From Acerihabitans sp015654925 (GTDB lineage Bacteria; Pseudomonadota; Gammaproteobacteria; Enterobacterales; Enterobacteriaceae), in assembly GCF_047324175.1 (NCBI RefSeq), contig NZ_CP178732.1:1860001-1924000 (forward strand): DNA of 64,000 bases, given 5' to 3'. Under the pieces are notes generated by a model. The model had not been told where the DNA came from. It searched no databases and saw only the letters and a program-made list of their open reading frames with translations. Position numbers and translations under genes: made by a program. How positions within the stretch are numbered: position 1 is the first letter of the stretch; every line of letters starts with the position of its first letter. Shown one piece after another: positions 24,781 through 32,763 of the stretch.

Positions 24781-25650
24781 ATGAACAGCGCTTCTCTGAA
24801 TGTATTTAAAGCCGTGGCGGATACCGGCTCGATAGCGGCGGCGGCCAGGCGTTTACATTGCGTTTCATCCAATGTCACGACGCGGCTTAAGCAATTGGAA
24901 GCCGGCCTGGAGGTCTCCTTGTTCATCCGGGAGAAAAACCGTCTGTATATCACTCCCGAGGGAGAGCATCTGCTGCGTTATGCCAACCGGATACTGGCGC
25001 TTATCGACGAGGCGCAAACTTCCCTGCGCGATAAGAATCCCGTCGGTCCGCTGCGCATCGGCGCAATGGAAACCACGGCCGCGACGCGCCTTCCCCCCCT
25101 GCTCGCGCAGTTCCACCGGCATATGCCTTCGGTAGAACTGCATCTCAACACCTCGGCTAGCGGGCCGCTGACGGCACAGGTCCTTAACTCTGAACTGGAC
25201 GTGGCGTTTGTAGCCGAAAACGACGGGATTCGCCATGATCTGCTGAATTCGGCGGTACTTTGCCGTGAGACGCTGGTGCTCGTCACCGCCGCCGGCCATC
25301 CCGATGTGCTGACCGGGGCGGATTTACAGGTGACCAACCCGCTGGCGTTTCGCCAGGGCTGTAATTATCGCCTGCGGCTCGAACATTGGTTGTGGGAGCA
25401 GGGGATAAGCGAAGCCGCGCCGCAGGAGTTCGGCTCATTTCAGGCTATTTTGGGATGCGTCGCGGCGGGTATGGGTATAGCGCTGTTGCCTGAAAACGTG
25501 GTATGCCAGTATGAGCAGGGCTTTTCCATCCGCAGCCATGGGATTACCCCGGCGATCGGTGAAGTGGATACGCTGATGATCTGGCTTAAAAGCCGCGAAA
25601 CGAGCCGGGTATTACGCTGCTTTAAAGATTTTGTAAGCGAACAGAATTAA
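24781..25650 (+). CDS. LysR family transcriptional regulator
   Basis: A 289-residue regulator. Residues 1-60 form the winged helix-turn-helix (FKAVADTGSIAAAARRLHCVSSNVTTRLKQLEAGL), followed by a LysR_substrate domain. The start at 24781 (MNSASLNVFK) matches the usual LysR N-terminus; the upstream GTG at 24736 would add 15 unusual residues. By position it likely controls the divergent MFS-tautomerase-quinone reductase operon and itself. Confidence 0.9.
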   Translation: MNSASLNVFKAVADTGSIAAAARRLHCVSSNVTTRLKQLEAGLEVSLFIREKNRLYITPEGEHLLRYANRILALIDEAQTSLRDKNPVGPLRIGAMETTAATRLPPLLAQFHRHMPSVELHLNTSASGPLTAQVLNSELDVAFVAENDGIRHDLLNSAVLCRETLVLVTAAGHPDVLTGADLQVTNPLAFRQGCNYRLRLEHWLWEQGISEAAPQEFGSFQAILGCVAAGMGIALLPENVVCQYEQGFSIRSHGITPAIGEVDTLMIWLKSRETSRVLRCFKDFVSEQN

Positions 25651-25657
25651 CGCAATG

Positions 25658-25676
25658 AGCGGGCAACAAGCCCGCT
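25658..25676 (+). terminator. Hairpin after the LysR gene
   Basis: A perfect seven-pair stem AGCGGGC/GCCCGCT with loop AACAA begins eight bases after the LysR stop. Only TTCG follows, so it is a weak terminator. Confidence 0.5.
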
Positions 25677-25832
25677 TCGCTGGCGGCGCGGTCCCTTAGT
25701 GATATAATCAGATTTCTAATCCGGTTTTTTAACTTAACAATTCCATTTATCGACTCATCGTGCCGGACAAAAATATCCGCAATAAAATTAGGGCAATAAT
25801 AAAAATACCCCGCATTTTTTCACCGTTCCACC

Positions 25833-27632
25833 TTACCTGTGCGACGTCGCCACGTTTCCTTTGCGCGCTTTTTCGGCCAGCGCCGCTTTCATGCCTTTCT
25901 CCGCGCTGCGATGCAAAACCCAGCCGAAGGTCAGAATCGACAGGGCGCACAGCAGGAACAGGAACCGGCCCCACAGCGGGTTCGGCACCAGCACCATTAA
26001 CAGCAAACCGGCGCCCATATACATCGAAATGCGGCCGATTTTATCGCGTTGCAGGCGGTCGAATTCGTCCTGTTCATTATCGGCGTACACGGGTCGTTCC
26101 ATGTCCGCGAAAAACTGCTCGCGCTGGGTATCGCGCGCCGTAGCCCCTTGGCGATAAAACAGCGTCGTCAGGCAGAAGAACCCGCCGGTAAAGACCAAAT
26201 GCGCGAAGATGTTCCACATGATCGCGACATCCAGTATTTCACGCGGCGTCAGGGGAATACCCAGCAGCCGCGCCACGTCCGGCGCGGTAAACACGTTGGC
26301 GACGATATAAGACACGCACAGCCCGAACAGTACGGTGACCCACGCCGCCCAGTCCGGCGTTTTGCGGATGAACACGCCGAGGAACAGCGGCACGATAATC
26401 GGCGCCTGCATCAGCGTGCCGACTTTCATCATGAGATCGAACAGGCTGACCGTCTGCATGGTATGCATGTATTGCGCCACCAGAATCACCAGCACGCCGT
26501 TTACCAGGCAGGCGATTTGCCCGACGCGCAGCTGATATTTATCGCTGCGTCCGGTATTGCGGTTGACGATCGGCGTCCAGAAGCTGCGCACGAAAATCCC
26601 CGAATTACGGTTCAGCGCGCAGTCCATCGACGACATGGTGGCGGCAAACAATCCGGCCATCAGCAGCCCGACCGTGCCCATCGGCATCGCGCGTTCGGCG
26701 AAAATCAAATATACCGCATCGGTGGCGTTTTTCCCCAGTTCCGGGTGTGCGGTGGCGGCGTCAGGATAAAGAATGGCGACCGCCCAGGGCGGGATGAACC
26801 AAATAATCGTCCCGACCAGCATCAGCAGCAGCGCAAACAGCGCGGCCTTTTTCGCATTGAAACTGTCTTTGGCATTCAGAAAGCGGTAGGAATCCTGCAG
26901 GTTATTGATGCTCTGCACATTTTTGATAAAGAAGAACAGGAAACAGGCCGCCAGAAGCGAGATGTAATGCGGGCCGACGCCCGGGCCGGTGAAAAACCCG
27001 GCAGGGAATTCGGTCACCAGTTTGACCGGGCCGCCGACTTTAACCAGCGCCACCATCGCGCAGGCGATGGAAATGATCGCCACCACCAGCGTCTGCACAA
27101 AATCGCTCGCCACCACGCCCCATGCCCCGCTTAACAGTGAAATCACCAGCACCACCAGGCCGGTGACCCACAGCGTCAGCGTGATGTCGTGCTGGAACAC
27201 CGCGCTGGCAAACACCGCCAGGCTGTTTAGCCACACGCCGGCGCTGAGAATGCTCAGCGGAATAATCATCCAGGTGAAAAACTGTTCGTTGCCTTTGCCG
27301 AAGCGATGGTTGATGGCCTCGGTGGCGGTATCGACGCGCAGCTGGCGAAAGCGGGCGGCGAACCACCACCAGGCGACCAGGTAACCGAACACGTTACCGG
27401 CAAATACGCTGACCACGTTAAAACCGTAGCGGTAGGCCTGCCCGGCGGCGCCGGTAAAGGTCCAGGCGCTAAACTGAATCATGAAGGCGGTGGCACCGAC
27501 CATCCACCACAGCATTCGTCCGCCACCGCGGAAGTAATGGCTCGAAGAGCCGGAAGCCATCTTTTTGAAGGCATAACTGATGGCAATCATTAAGACGAAG
27601 TAACCGATCATGACCAGAACATTGATATCCAT
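25833..27632 (-). CDS. Sodium:solute symporter (SSF), probable uronate transporter
   Basis: A 599-residue SSF protein with 13 or more membrane helices. Family features include the N-terminal VMIGYFVLMIAISYAFKK, GGGRMLWWMVGATAF, and the Na+-site region MAGLFAATMSSMDCALNRNSGIF. The C-terminal part has a charged cytoplasmic insert (DTQREQFFADMERPVYADNEQDEFD). It is divergent from the oligo-alginate lyase operon, and SSF symporters of the ToaA type are common in alginate loci, so unsaturated uronate or short oligouronate is the likely substrate; this is inferred. The region 27633-27749 upstream has no clear promoter for it. Confidence 0.88.
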   Translation of the reverse strand: MDINVLVMIGYFVLMIAISYAFKKMASGSSSHYFRGGGRMLWWMVGATAFMIQFSAWTFTGAAGQAYRYGFNVVSVFAGNVFGYLVAWWWFAARFRQLRVDTATEAINHRFGKGNEQFFTWMIIPLSILSAGVWLNSLAVFASAVFQHDITLTLWVTGLVVLVISLLSGAWGVVASDFVQTLVVAIISIACAMVALVKVGGPVKLVTEFPAGFFTGPGVGPHYISLLAACFLFFFIKNVQSINNLQDSYRFLNAKDSFNAKKAALFALLLMLVGTIIWFIPPWAVAILYPDAATAHPELGKNATDAVYLIFAERAMPMGTVGLLMAGLFAATMSSMDCALNRNSGIFVRSFWTPIVNRNTGRSDKYQLRVGQIACLVNGVLVILVAQYMHTMQTVSLFDLMMKVGTLMQAPIIVPLFLGVFIRKTPDWAAWVTVLFGLCVSYIVANVFTAPDVARLLGIPLTPREILDVAIMWNIFAHLVFTGGFFCLTTLFYRQGATARDTQREQFFADMERPVYADNEQDEFDRLQRDKIGRISMYMGAGLLLMVLVPNPLWGRFLFLLCALSILTFGWVLHRSAEKGMKAALAEKARKGNVATSHR

Positions 27633-27749
27633 TGCCGTTACTCTCTCGTTTGCAGGTGAGGTATTTTTGAGGCCGTATTGAGCAAGCGTAGAAGAGGGTG
27701 GTAAAATTAAAAGTCGGACAAATAAGAAAAGTCCATTTTGTTATCAGAT

Positions 27750-27765
27750 TGTGACTTTCGTCACT
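27750..27765 (+). promoter_or_regulatory. CRP site of the uronate operon
   Basis: TGTGA-N6-TCACT (27750-27765) is one base off the CRP consensus. Its centre is about 42 bases before the predicted transcription start, the class II activation position. Confidence 0.75.
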
Positions 27766-27793
27766 TGATAGGCATTATTAGGGCTTTTATGCT
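27765..27793 (+). promoter_or_regulatory. Sigma-70 promoter of the uronate operon
   Basis: TTGATA (27765-27770) and TATGCT (27788-27793) are 17 bases apart. Transcription should start near 27800, ahead of the remnant gene and the lyase gene. Confidence 0.65.
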
Positions 27794-27829
27794 GCTGTTA
27801 ACTGGCGAGTCTTGCCGTAAGGTGCTTTA

Positions 27830-27842
27830 TTAGTATTACTAA
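27830..27842 (+). promoter_or_regulatory. FadR-type GntR operator
   Basis: TTAGTATTACTAA is a perfect 6-1-6 palindrome containing GTA-N-TAC, the core recognised by FadR-subfamily GntR proteins. It lies about 30 bases after the predicted transcription start, a repression position. The regulator at 31122-31832 belongs to this subfamily. Confidence 0.65.
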
Positions 27843-27874
27843 AGCATCGGCCAATAGCCGATTCGGGAGACCAT

Positions 27875-28095
27875 ATGACGTCATTGCAGGGCCGTAAATG
27901 GCGGGCAAGGCAGGCCGCGGCCGCCGTGCTGATGCTCGGTTGCGCCGGCGCGCTGCGGGCGGCGGAACCGGCATTTTTTGCACGCTGCGCAAATGGCGGA
28001 GGTGCGTCGGCAATTGCATAATCATAGCGCCGCGCCGCAGACCGCCGACGCCTACCTACTCCACAATCTGCTCCACAACCTGCCGCACGGGAGAA
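27875..28095 (+). pseudogene. Frameshifted remnant of a secreted protein, possibly a polysaccharide lyase
   Basis: A good ribosome site (GGGAGA) precedes an ATG that opens a 48-codon frame. It encodes a signal peptide (basic start, then AAAAVLMLGCAGALRAAEP) and then stops at 28019-28021. At a run of six T residues (27974-27979) the frame breaks; in the next frame the text continues sensibly as LHAAQMAEVRRQLHNHSA...DAYLLHNLLHNLPHG to about 28090. Taken together this looks like the first 70 or so residues of an exported protein whose remainder is gone, since the lyase gene begins at 28102. The helical style resembles the start of alginate-lyase-family enzymes, but that is only a suggestion. A sequencing error in the T-run would mend the frame but not the missing body. 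Confidence 0.6.
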
Positions 28096-28101
28096 CTGAA
28101 A

Positions 28102-30237
28102 ATGAGCACCTGGCAGCCTTTACTGATTACTCCCGCGGAAGCGGAAAAACTGCGCGGGCAGATCGACGCGGAGGGTCCGCTGGCAAACGCGCTGCGGGCA
28201 CACATCTCGGCGCTGGAAAGCTATATCACGCAGCCGCAGGAAATCCCCGGCCACGGTGAAGCGGGCGGCCCGGAGCATACCCGGCATAAGCGGAATTATG
28301 TGCACATCAACCTGGCCGGACGCTTGTTTCTGATCACCGGCGAGCCACGTTACCGCGACTTTGCCCTGACGCTGCTCAAGGGCTATGCCGACATTTATCC
28401 GACGCTGGGCAGCGCGACCAGCAAAGACAGCAATGCCCCGGGACGCCTTTTTCACCAAACGCTGAATGAAAACATGTTCTGGCTATATGCCGTGGAAGGC
28501 TATCATTGCCTTATCCCGTCGCTCGGCCAAAGCCAGCGCGCGCACATTGAAGATAATCTGTTTCGCGTAATGGCCGACGACGCGCTGAACCGCCACGGCA
28601 AAGATTTTGATATCGTGCACAACCACGGGATCTGGTCGGTGGCCGCGGCGGCGATGGGAGGTTACGCGCTCGACGATGCATCGCTGGTCGAAAAAGCGCT
28701 GTACGGCCTGCGGGGCGACGGTGAAAGCGGCGGGTTTTACGCGCAACTCGGCCAGTTGTTTTCTCCGGACGGCTATTATATCGAAGGGCCGTATTATCAC
28801 CGTTTCGCGCTGCGCCCGCTGCTGTTGCTGGCCGAGGCGCTGGAGCGGCGGCAGCCGGAGTTGCAGATTTATCAGTTCCGCGACCAGATTATCCGTAAAA
28901 CCTGCGAAGCGCTGATGCAGACCGTGTTTCCCGACGGTACCTGGCCAGCGCTCAATGATTCCTCCAAATCCATCAATCTGCGCGATGACGGCGCGGTGAT
29001 TGCCGCCAGCGTGTGTTATCACCGTTATCCGCCCAATCCGCAATGGATCGCCGTGGCGCAGCGGCAGCAAACCCTGTGGGTCAGCCCGGCGGCGCTGGAT
29101 TTGTCCGCCGCGTTGCAGGAGGCGCCTGCGCAACCCCTGAACTGGGGCAGCGCGGAACTCAGGGATGGGCCGCAAGGCACCCGGGGCGGCGTCGGTATTT
29201 TGCGCAGCGATACGGACGACCAAAGCATGGCGCTGATGTGGTACGGACAGCACGGCAGCATCCCGCGCCTGCATTCGGCGCTGAATCACGGGCATTTCGA
29301 CGGCCTGCATCTCAGCCTGTTCAATCGCGGGCGCGAGTATTTGCGCGACTACGGGTTTGGCCGCTGGGTGAACGTCGAACCAAAATTCGGCGGGCGCTAC
29401 ATTCCCGAAAACAACAGCTATTGCAAACAAACCGTCGCCCACAACACGGTGGTGGTTGACGGACAAAGCCAGAACGGCGGGCAAAGCCTGGCAGCCGAAA
29501 AACGCTGGGGCGAGCGCCATTTCTTTGTGACCGGCCACCAGGCGGGACAGGGCATGAGCGCCAGGCTGCACGACTATTATCCCGGCGTTGATCAGCAGCG
29601 AACCCTGCTGATGCTCAGCCTGCCGGAGTTCAGTTCCCCGCTGATCGTGGACGTATTCAGCCTGGCCGGCGATAAACCGCATCGCTACGATTACTGCCTG
29701 CATTATCTCGGACAGTGGGTGCGCAGCGATGTCGGGCTCGACGTTGCCGTGCAATTAGCCCCCCTCGGCGAAAGCCATGGTTATCAGCATCTGTGGGACT
29801 GCGCGCGCGGCGCGGTTGCGCCGGGCGGCTCCGCCTTATTCAGCTGGCTTGACGGCGACTGTTACCGGACGCTGGTCAGCGCGTTTCCCGCCGGCGGTGA
29901 AACGATCGTCGCGCGCACCGGCGCCGGCGATCCGCATTTCAATCTGCGTAATGAACCGGCGCTTTTACTGCGCACCCACGGCGCGAACGCTATTTTTGCC
30001 AGCGTTTTCGAAACGCACGGCTATTTTGATGAAGCCACGGAAACCTCGCTCGGCGCGCGGGGCCAGGTCTTAAAGGTCAGCGTCGTTTGCCACGACGCGC
30101 GGCTGACCGAACTGAACATCCATTGCAGTGAAAACCGGACACTAAACGTTCGTATCAATAACGGCGCCGCGCCGGCCGCGGAGAACGCGTTCAACGTGGC
30201 GTGGCAATCCGTCGCACCGCTTTACACCCATGATTAA
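28102..30237 (+). CDS. Oligo-alginate lyase-like enzyme (PL17, heparinase II/III family)
   Basis: A 711-residue exo-type lyase: an alpha/alpha toroid (to about 370) and a heparinase II/III beta-sandwich domain. Compared from memory with Alg17c of Saccharophagus, the catalytic residues fall at the right spacing: N174-H175 (NHGIWS), Y231 (EGPYYHRF) and Y433; the zinc ligands H398, D416 and H447 are also kept. Such enzymes release unsaturated uronate monomer from oligo-alginate. No signal peptide is seen, so it should act in the cytoplasm on imported oligomers. The start at 28102 follows GGGAGA; the frame upstream is open to 27898 but reads as nonsense across the remnant gene. SDR and GntR genes follow. 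Confidence 0.9.
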   Translation: MSTWQPLLITPAEAEKLRGQIDAEGPLANALRAHISALESYITQPQEIPGHGEAGGPEHTRHKRNYVHINLAGRLFLITGEPRYRDFALTLLKGYADIYPTLGSATSKDSNAPGRLFHQTLNENMFWLYAVEGYHCLIPSLGQSQRAHIEDNLFRVMADDALNRHGKDFDIVHNHGIWSVAAAAMGGYALDDASLVEKALYGLRGDGESGGFYAQLGQLFSPDGYYIEGPYYHRFALRPLLLLAEALERRQPELQIYQFRDQIIRKTCEALMQTVFPDGTWPALNDSSKSINLRDDGAVIAASVCYHRYPPNPQWIAVAQRQQTLWVSPAALDLSAALQEAPAQPLNWGSAELRDGPQGTRGGVGILRSDTDDQSMALMWYGQHGSIPRLHSALNHGHFDGLHLSLFNRGREYLRDYGFGRWVNVEPKFGGRYIPENNSYCKQTVAHNTVVVDGQSQNGGQSLAAEKRWGERHFFVTGHQAGQGMSARLHDYYPGVDQQRTLLMLSLPEFSSPLIVDVFSLAGDKPHRYDYCLHYLGQWVRSDVGLDVAVQLAPLGESHGYQHLWDCARGAVAPGGSALFSWLDGDCYRTLVSAFPAGGETIVARTGAGDPHFNLRNEPALLLRTHGANAIFASVFETHGYFDEATETSLGARGQVLKVSVVCHDARLTELNIHCSENRTLNVRINNGAAPAAENAFNVAWQSVAPLYTHD

Positions 30238-30250
30238 TGAAGGAGCATTT

Positions 30251-31027
30251 ATGTTTAACGATTTGCAAGGCCAGCGTGTTTTGATTACCGGTTCGACTAA
30301 AGGCATCGGCCTGGCGGCGGCGCGGGCGTTTGCCGCGGCGGGCGCGAAAGTGGGTATTAACGGCCACCGTCATGATGACAGCCTTGGGCGGCTGGCGGCG
30401 GACATTGCCCAACACGGCGGCGAAGTGGCGTATTTCCCGGCGGATGTGACGAAATCAGCCGAGTGCGCGGCGCTGGTGGCGAATTTCGTCGAGCGTTTTG
30501 GCGGCCTTGACGTACTGATCAATAACGCGGGCGGTCTGGGCGGACGCCAGGGGCTGGAAAATATCGACGATGCGTTTTACGAGCAAGTAATGGATCTTAA
30601 CGCCCGTTCGGCGCTGATGGTCACTAAATATGCTATTCCGCATTTACGCCGCGCGGCGCAACAAACCGGTAAAACCACGTCGGTGATCAGCACCGGCTCG
30701 ATTGCCGGACGCGAAGGCGGCGGCCCGGGCGCCAGTCTGTATGCGGCCTCCAAAGCCTGGCTGCATAACGTTCACCGTAATTGGGTGAAGGAATTCACCA
30801 AAGACAATATCCGTTTCAACGTGATCGCGCCGGGTACCATCGACACGGTGTTCCACGCCGATAAAAGCGCGGAAGTCCGCGAGAAAATTGCCGGCACCAT
30901 TGCGATGGGACGTTTTGGCACCAGTGAAGAACTGGCGCCAAGCTACCTGTTTTTCGCCTCGCACGCGTGCAGCGGCTACATTACCGGCCAGATTTTAGAC
31001 GTCAACGGCGGCCAGTTGGCGCCATAG
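30251..31027 (+). CDS. SDR oxidoreductase, probable DEH/uronate reductase
   Basis: A 258-residue short-chain dehydrogenase with TGSTKGIG (residues about 14-21), NNAGG, the catalytic serine in ISTGSIAG and YAASK. The ATG at 30251 follows AAGGAG by six bases. It starts 13 bases after the lyase gene, so it is in the same operon. In alginate pathways an SDR reduces 4-deoxy-L-erythro-5-hexoseulose uronate to 2-keto-3-deoxygluconate; that role fits here but is inferred from context. No KDG kinase or aldolase gene is in the window. Confidence 0.85.
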   Translation: MFNDLQGQRVLITGSTKGIGLAAARAFAAAGAKVGINGHRHDDSLGRLAADIAQHGGEVAYFPADVTKSAECAALVANFVERFGGLDVLINNAGGLGGRQGLENIDDAFYEQVMDLNARSALMVTKYAIPHLRRAAQQTGKTTSVISTGSIAGREGGGPGASLYAASKAWLHNVHRNWVKEFTKDNIRFNVIAPGTIDTVFHADKSAEVREKIAGTIAMGRFGTSEELAPSYLFFASHACSGYITGQILDVNGGQLAP

Positions 31028-31121
31028 CGCACGGTTCGGGAGTTTCAGGCCGGCGGAGCATGCAGCGCTCCGCTACCTGAACTATGATGTCGACAATCCG
31101 CAACAGGAAAAAGAGACCCGC

Positions 31122-31832
31122 ATGACGATGCAGTTTGAAACCGCCGCCGGTATGACCCGCGGCCTGAATACTCATATCGCGCGCGATATCGCCCGCAAGA
31201 TCCTCTCCGGCGAACTGGCCGCGGGCGCCATCTTGCCGAGCGAAATCGAACTCGGCGAGCAGTTCGGCGTCAGCCGCACCGCCCTGCGCGAAGCTTTGAA
31301 ATTGCTGACCTCCAAGGGGTTGCTGGAGTCACGCCCCAAAATCGGTACCCGGGTTAAAGAGCGGCCGCAATGGAACATGCTCGACCCGCAATTGCTGGAA
31401 TGGATGCAGGGCATGGAAGCAACCGAAGATATCTATCACCAGTTTCTTGAATTTCGCAAAGCAATCGAACCGCACGCCACTGCGCTTGCCGCGGTCAACG
31501 CCAGCAAAGAACAGCGGATTGAACTGTCGCGGATTTACCGCCAGATGCGTCACGTCGCGGAGAACTTTGATGCCCAGCTCTGGGTGGATGTGGATACCCA
31601 GTTTCACCGGATGATTTTTATCTCCTCCGGAAACTGTTTTTATGTCCCGTTTGGTAATGTATTGACGACTATCTTTAAGTGGTTTTTTGCGTATTCGTCA
31701 AAGGAAGGCGGCATGTGCCTCAATGAACATAAAAAGATTTATGAAGCGATCATGGCGGGGGACGAAGGCGCCGCTTACAGCGCATCGCTGAGTTTGATGA
31801 AGGGACATAAACACCGGCTGACGCGGGATTGA
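31122..31832 (+). CDS. FadR-subfamily GntR regulator (FCD domain)
   Basis: A 236-residue regulator. The winged helix region (HIARDIARKILSGELAAGAILPSEIELGEQFGVSRTALREALKLLTSKGLLESRPKIGTRV by parts, residues about 18-76) is typical GntR. The C-terminal FCD domain has the metal-site pattern with VDVDTQFHRMIF and LNEHKKIYEAI. It lies 94 bases after the SDR gene on the same strand and is the natural candidate to bind the GTA-N-TAC palindrome at 27830-27842, sensing a uronate intermediate. Confidence 0.92.
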   Translation: MTMQFETAAGMTRGLNTHIARDIARKILSGELAAGAILPSEIELGEQFGVSRTALREALKLLTSKGLLESRPKIGTRVKERPQWNMLDPQLLEWMQGMEATEDIYHQFLEFRKAIEPHATALAAVNASKEQRIELSRIYRQMRHVAENFDAQLWVDVDTQFHRMIFISSGNCFYVPFGNVLTTIFKWFFAYSSKEGGMCLNEHKKIYEAIMAGDEGAAYSASLSLMKGHKHRLTRD

Positions 31833-31843
31833 AATTTCCCGCG
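31822..31843 (+). terminator. Hairpin at the end of the GntR gene
   Basis: A perfect stem CGCGGGA/TCCCGCG (31822-31828, 31837-31843) spans the stop codon. The tail is GCGGTTAAATT, without a T-run, so this is weak. Confidence 0.35.
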
Positions 31844-31891
31844 CGGTTAAATTCAATGTCAAGGCATTCGGACCGATTTCTTCCGTTGCGC

Positions 31892-32461
31892 TTAATCCGC
31901 ATGGCTTGCGCTTTTATAATAAATATGGTCGAGTTGGAAATCGATGTTTTCTCTTGCGCCGGTCAGGCGATAGGCTATGGCCGCGGCAAAATCGAATGCC
32001 ACCCCTAATCCTTTGCCGCAAACCAGATTGCCATCCTCCACCACCGGATTATCAACATAGATGCCGCCGGTCACCTGCTGATATAGATCGCCCGAACAGA
32101 CATAGCGGCGCCCGCGTAATAAATTATGCGCGCCTAATATCCGTGCCGCCGCCGAACAGATGGGGCAAATCAATCGCTGTGCTTCGTCGTGGCGCCTGAT
32201 AAATTCCACCACCCGCGGATTGGCCGCCAGGTTGACGGTGCCGGCGGGGCCTCCGGGAATAATGACTGCGTCAAACAACGTATGCTGCCGGTCAGCCAGC
32301 AGATGGTCTGCGAACATGCGGATATTATGATAACTGACCACGTCTAACCGGTCCTGGCAGGCCAGCGTATCCACGTGTATGTCCAGGCGTCGCAAAAGAT
32401 CGATAATAATGATCGCTTCCGCTTCTTCAAACCCTTCCGCTAACAGAATGACTGCTTTCAT
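31892..32461 (-). CDS. DJ-1/PfpI family protein
   Basis: A 189-residue protein of the glutamine-amidotransferase-like DJ-1/PfpI superfamily. The start region AVILLAEGFEEAEAI contains the conserved glutamate, PGGPAG is the middle loop, and the nucleophile elbow is ICPICSAAARIL, with the catalytic cysteine before SAA. Members act as deglycases, chaperones or amidases. The start at 32461 follows GGGAG at nine bases; the longer frame to 32548 is not family-like. It is divergent from the GPH symporter across 302 bases. Confidence 0.88.
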   Translation of the reverse strand: MKAVILLAEGFEEAEAIIIIDLLRRLDIHVDTLACQDRLDVVSYHNIRMFADHLLADRQHTLFDAVIIPGGPAGTVNLAANPRVVEFIRRHDEAQRLICPICSAAARILGAHNLLRGRRYVCSGDLYQQVTGGIYVDNPVVEDGNLVCGKGLGVAFDFAAAIAYRLTGARENIDFQLDHIYYKSASHAD

Positions 32462-32622
32462 AATCAACCACTCCCAACTGAAATGATAAACCATCCCGGC
32501 CCGGTATATAAAGTCGGGTCGCGCTACGCATGAGCCTGATGGCATCATTTATAAAATACATTTTCTTTAATTATAAACCTGCCTTTCAATTATTTGAGGT
32601 GGATCGGCCGGTTCTTTATTTG

Positions 32623-32651
32623 TTTGCCATATCCTGGGAAATAGTGGCAAA
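32623..32651. promoter_or_regulatory. Inverted repeat in the PfpI/GPH divergent gap
   Basis: Seven-base arms TTTGCCA and TGGCAAA are 15 bases apart. It may be an operator of the symporter gene. I found no convincing promoter in the rest of 32462-32763. Confidence 0.3.
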
Positions 32652-32763
32652 AACCGGGAGGTTCTTCGTCAGCCGCGGGGATATCGTGAATCATCGAATG
32701 GCAGGCAGTAGTCAGTTCGCACCGGGTCATGTCTACAATGATTCCACTATGGGCAGGTTAACG

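Noticed and set aside
26049..27134. 361-codon plus-strand frame inside the SSF symporter gene
   Set aside because: It is the complement of conserved transmembrane segments and shows shadow composition (Arg, His, Gln).
27898..28101. 68-codon in-frame extension upstream of the PL17 lyase
   Set aside because: It is Arg-rich nonsense in the wrong frame over the signal-peptide remnant; a ribosome site sits directly before the ATG at 28102.
32530..32763. 78-codon in-frame extension upstream of the GPH symporter
   Set aside because: The family begins at the MTTRKIRLHNYL segment; the extension has no similarity to it and crosses the divergent promoter region.
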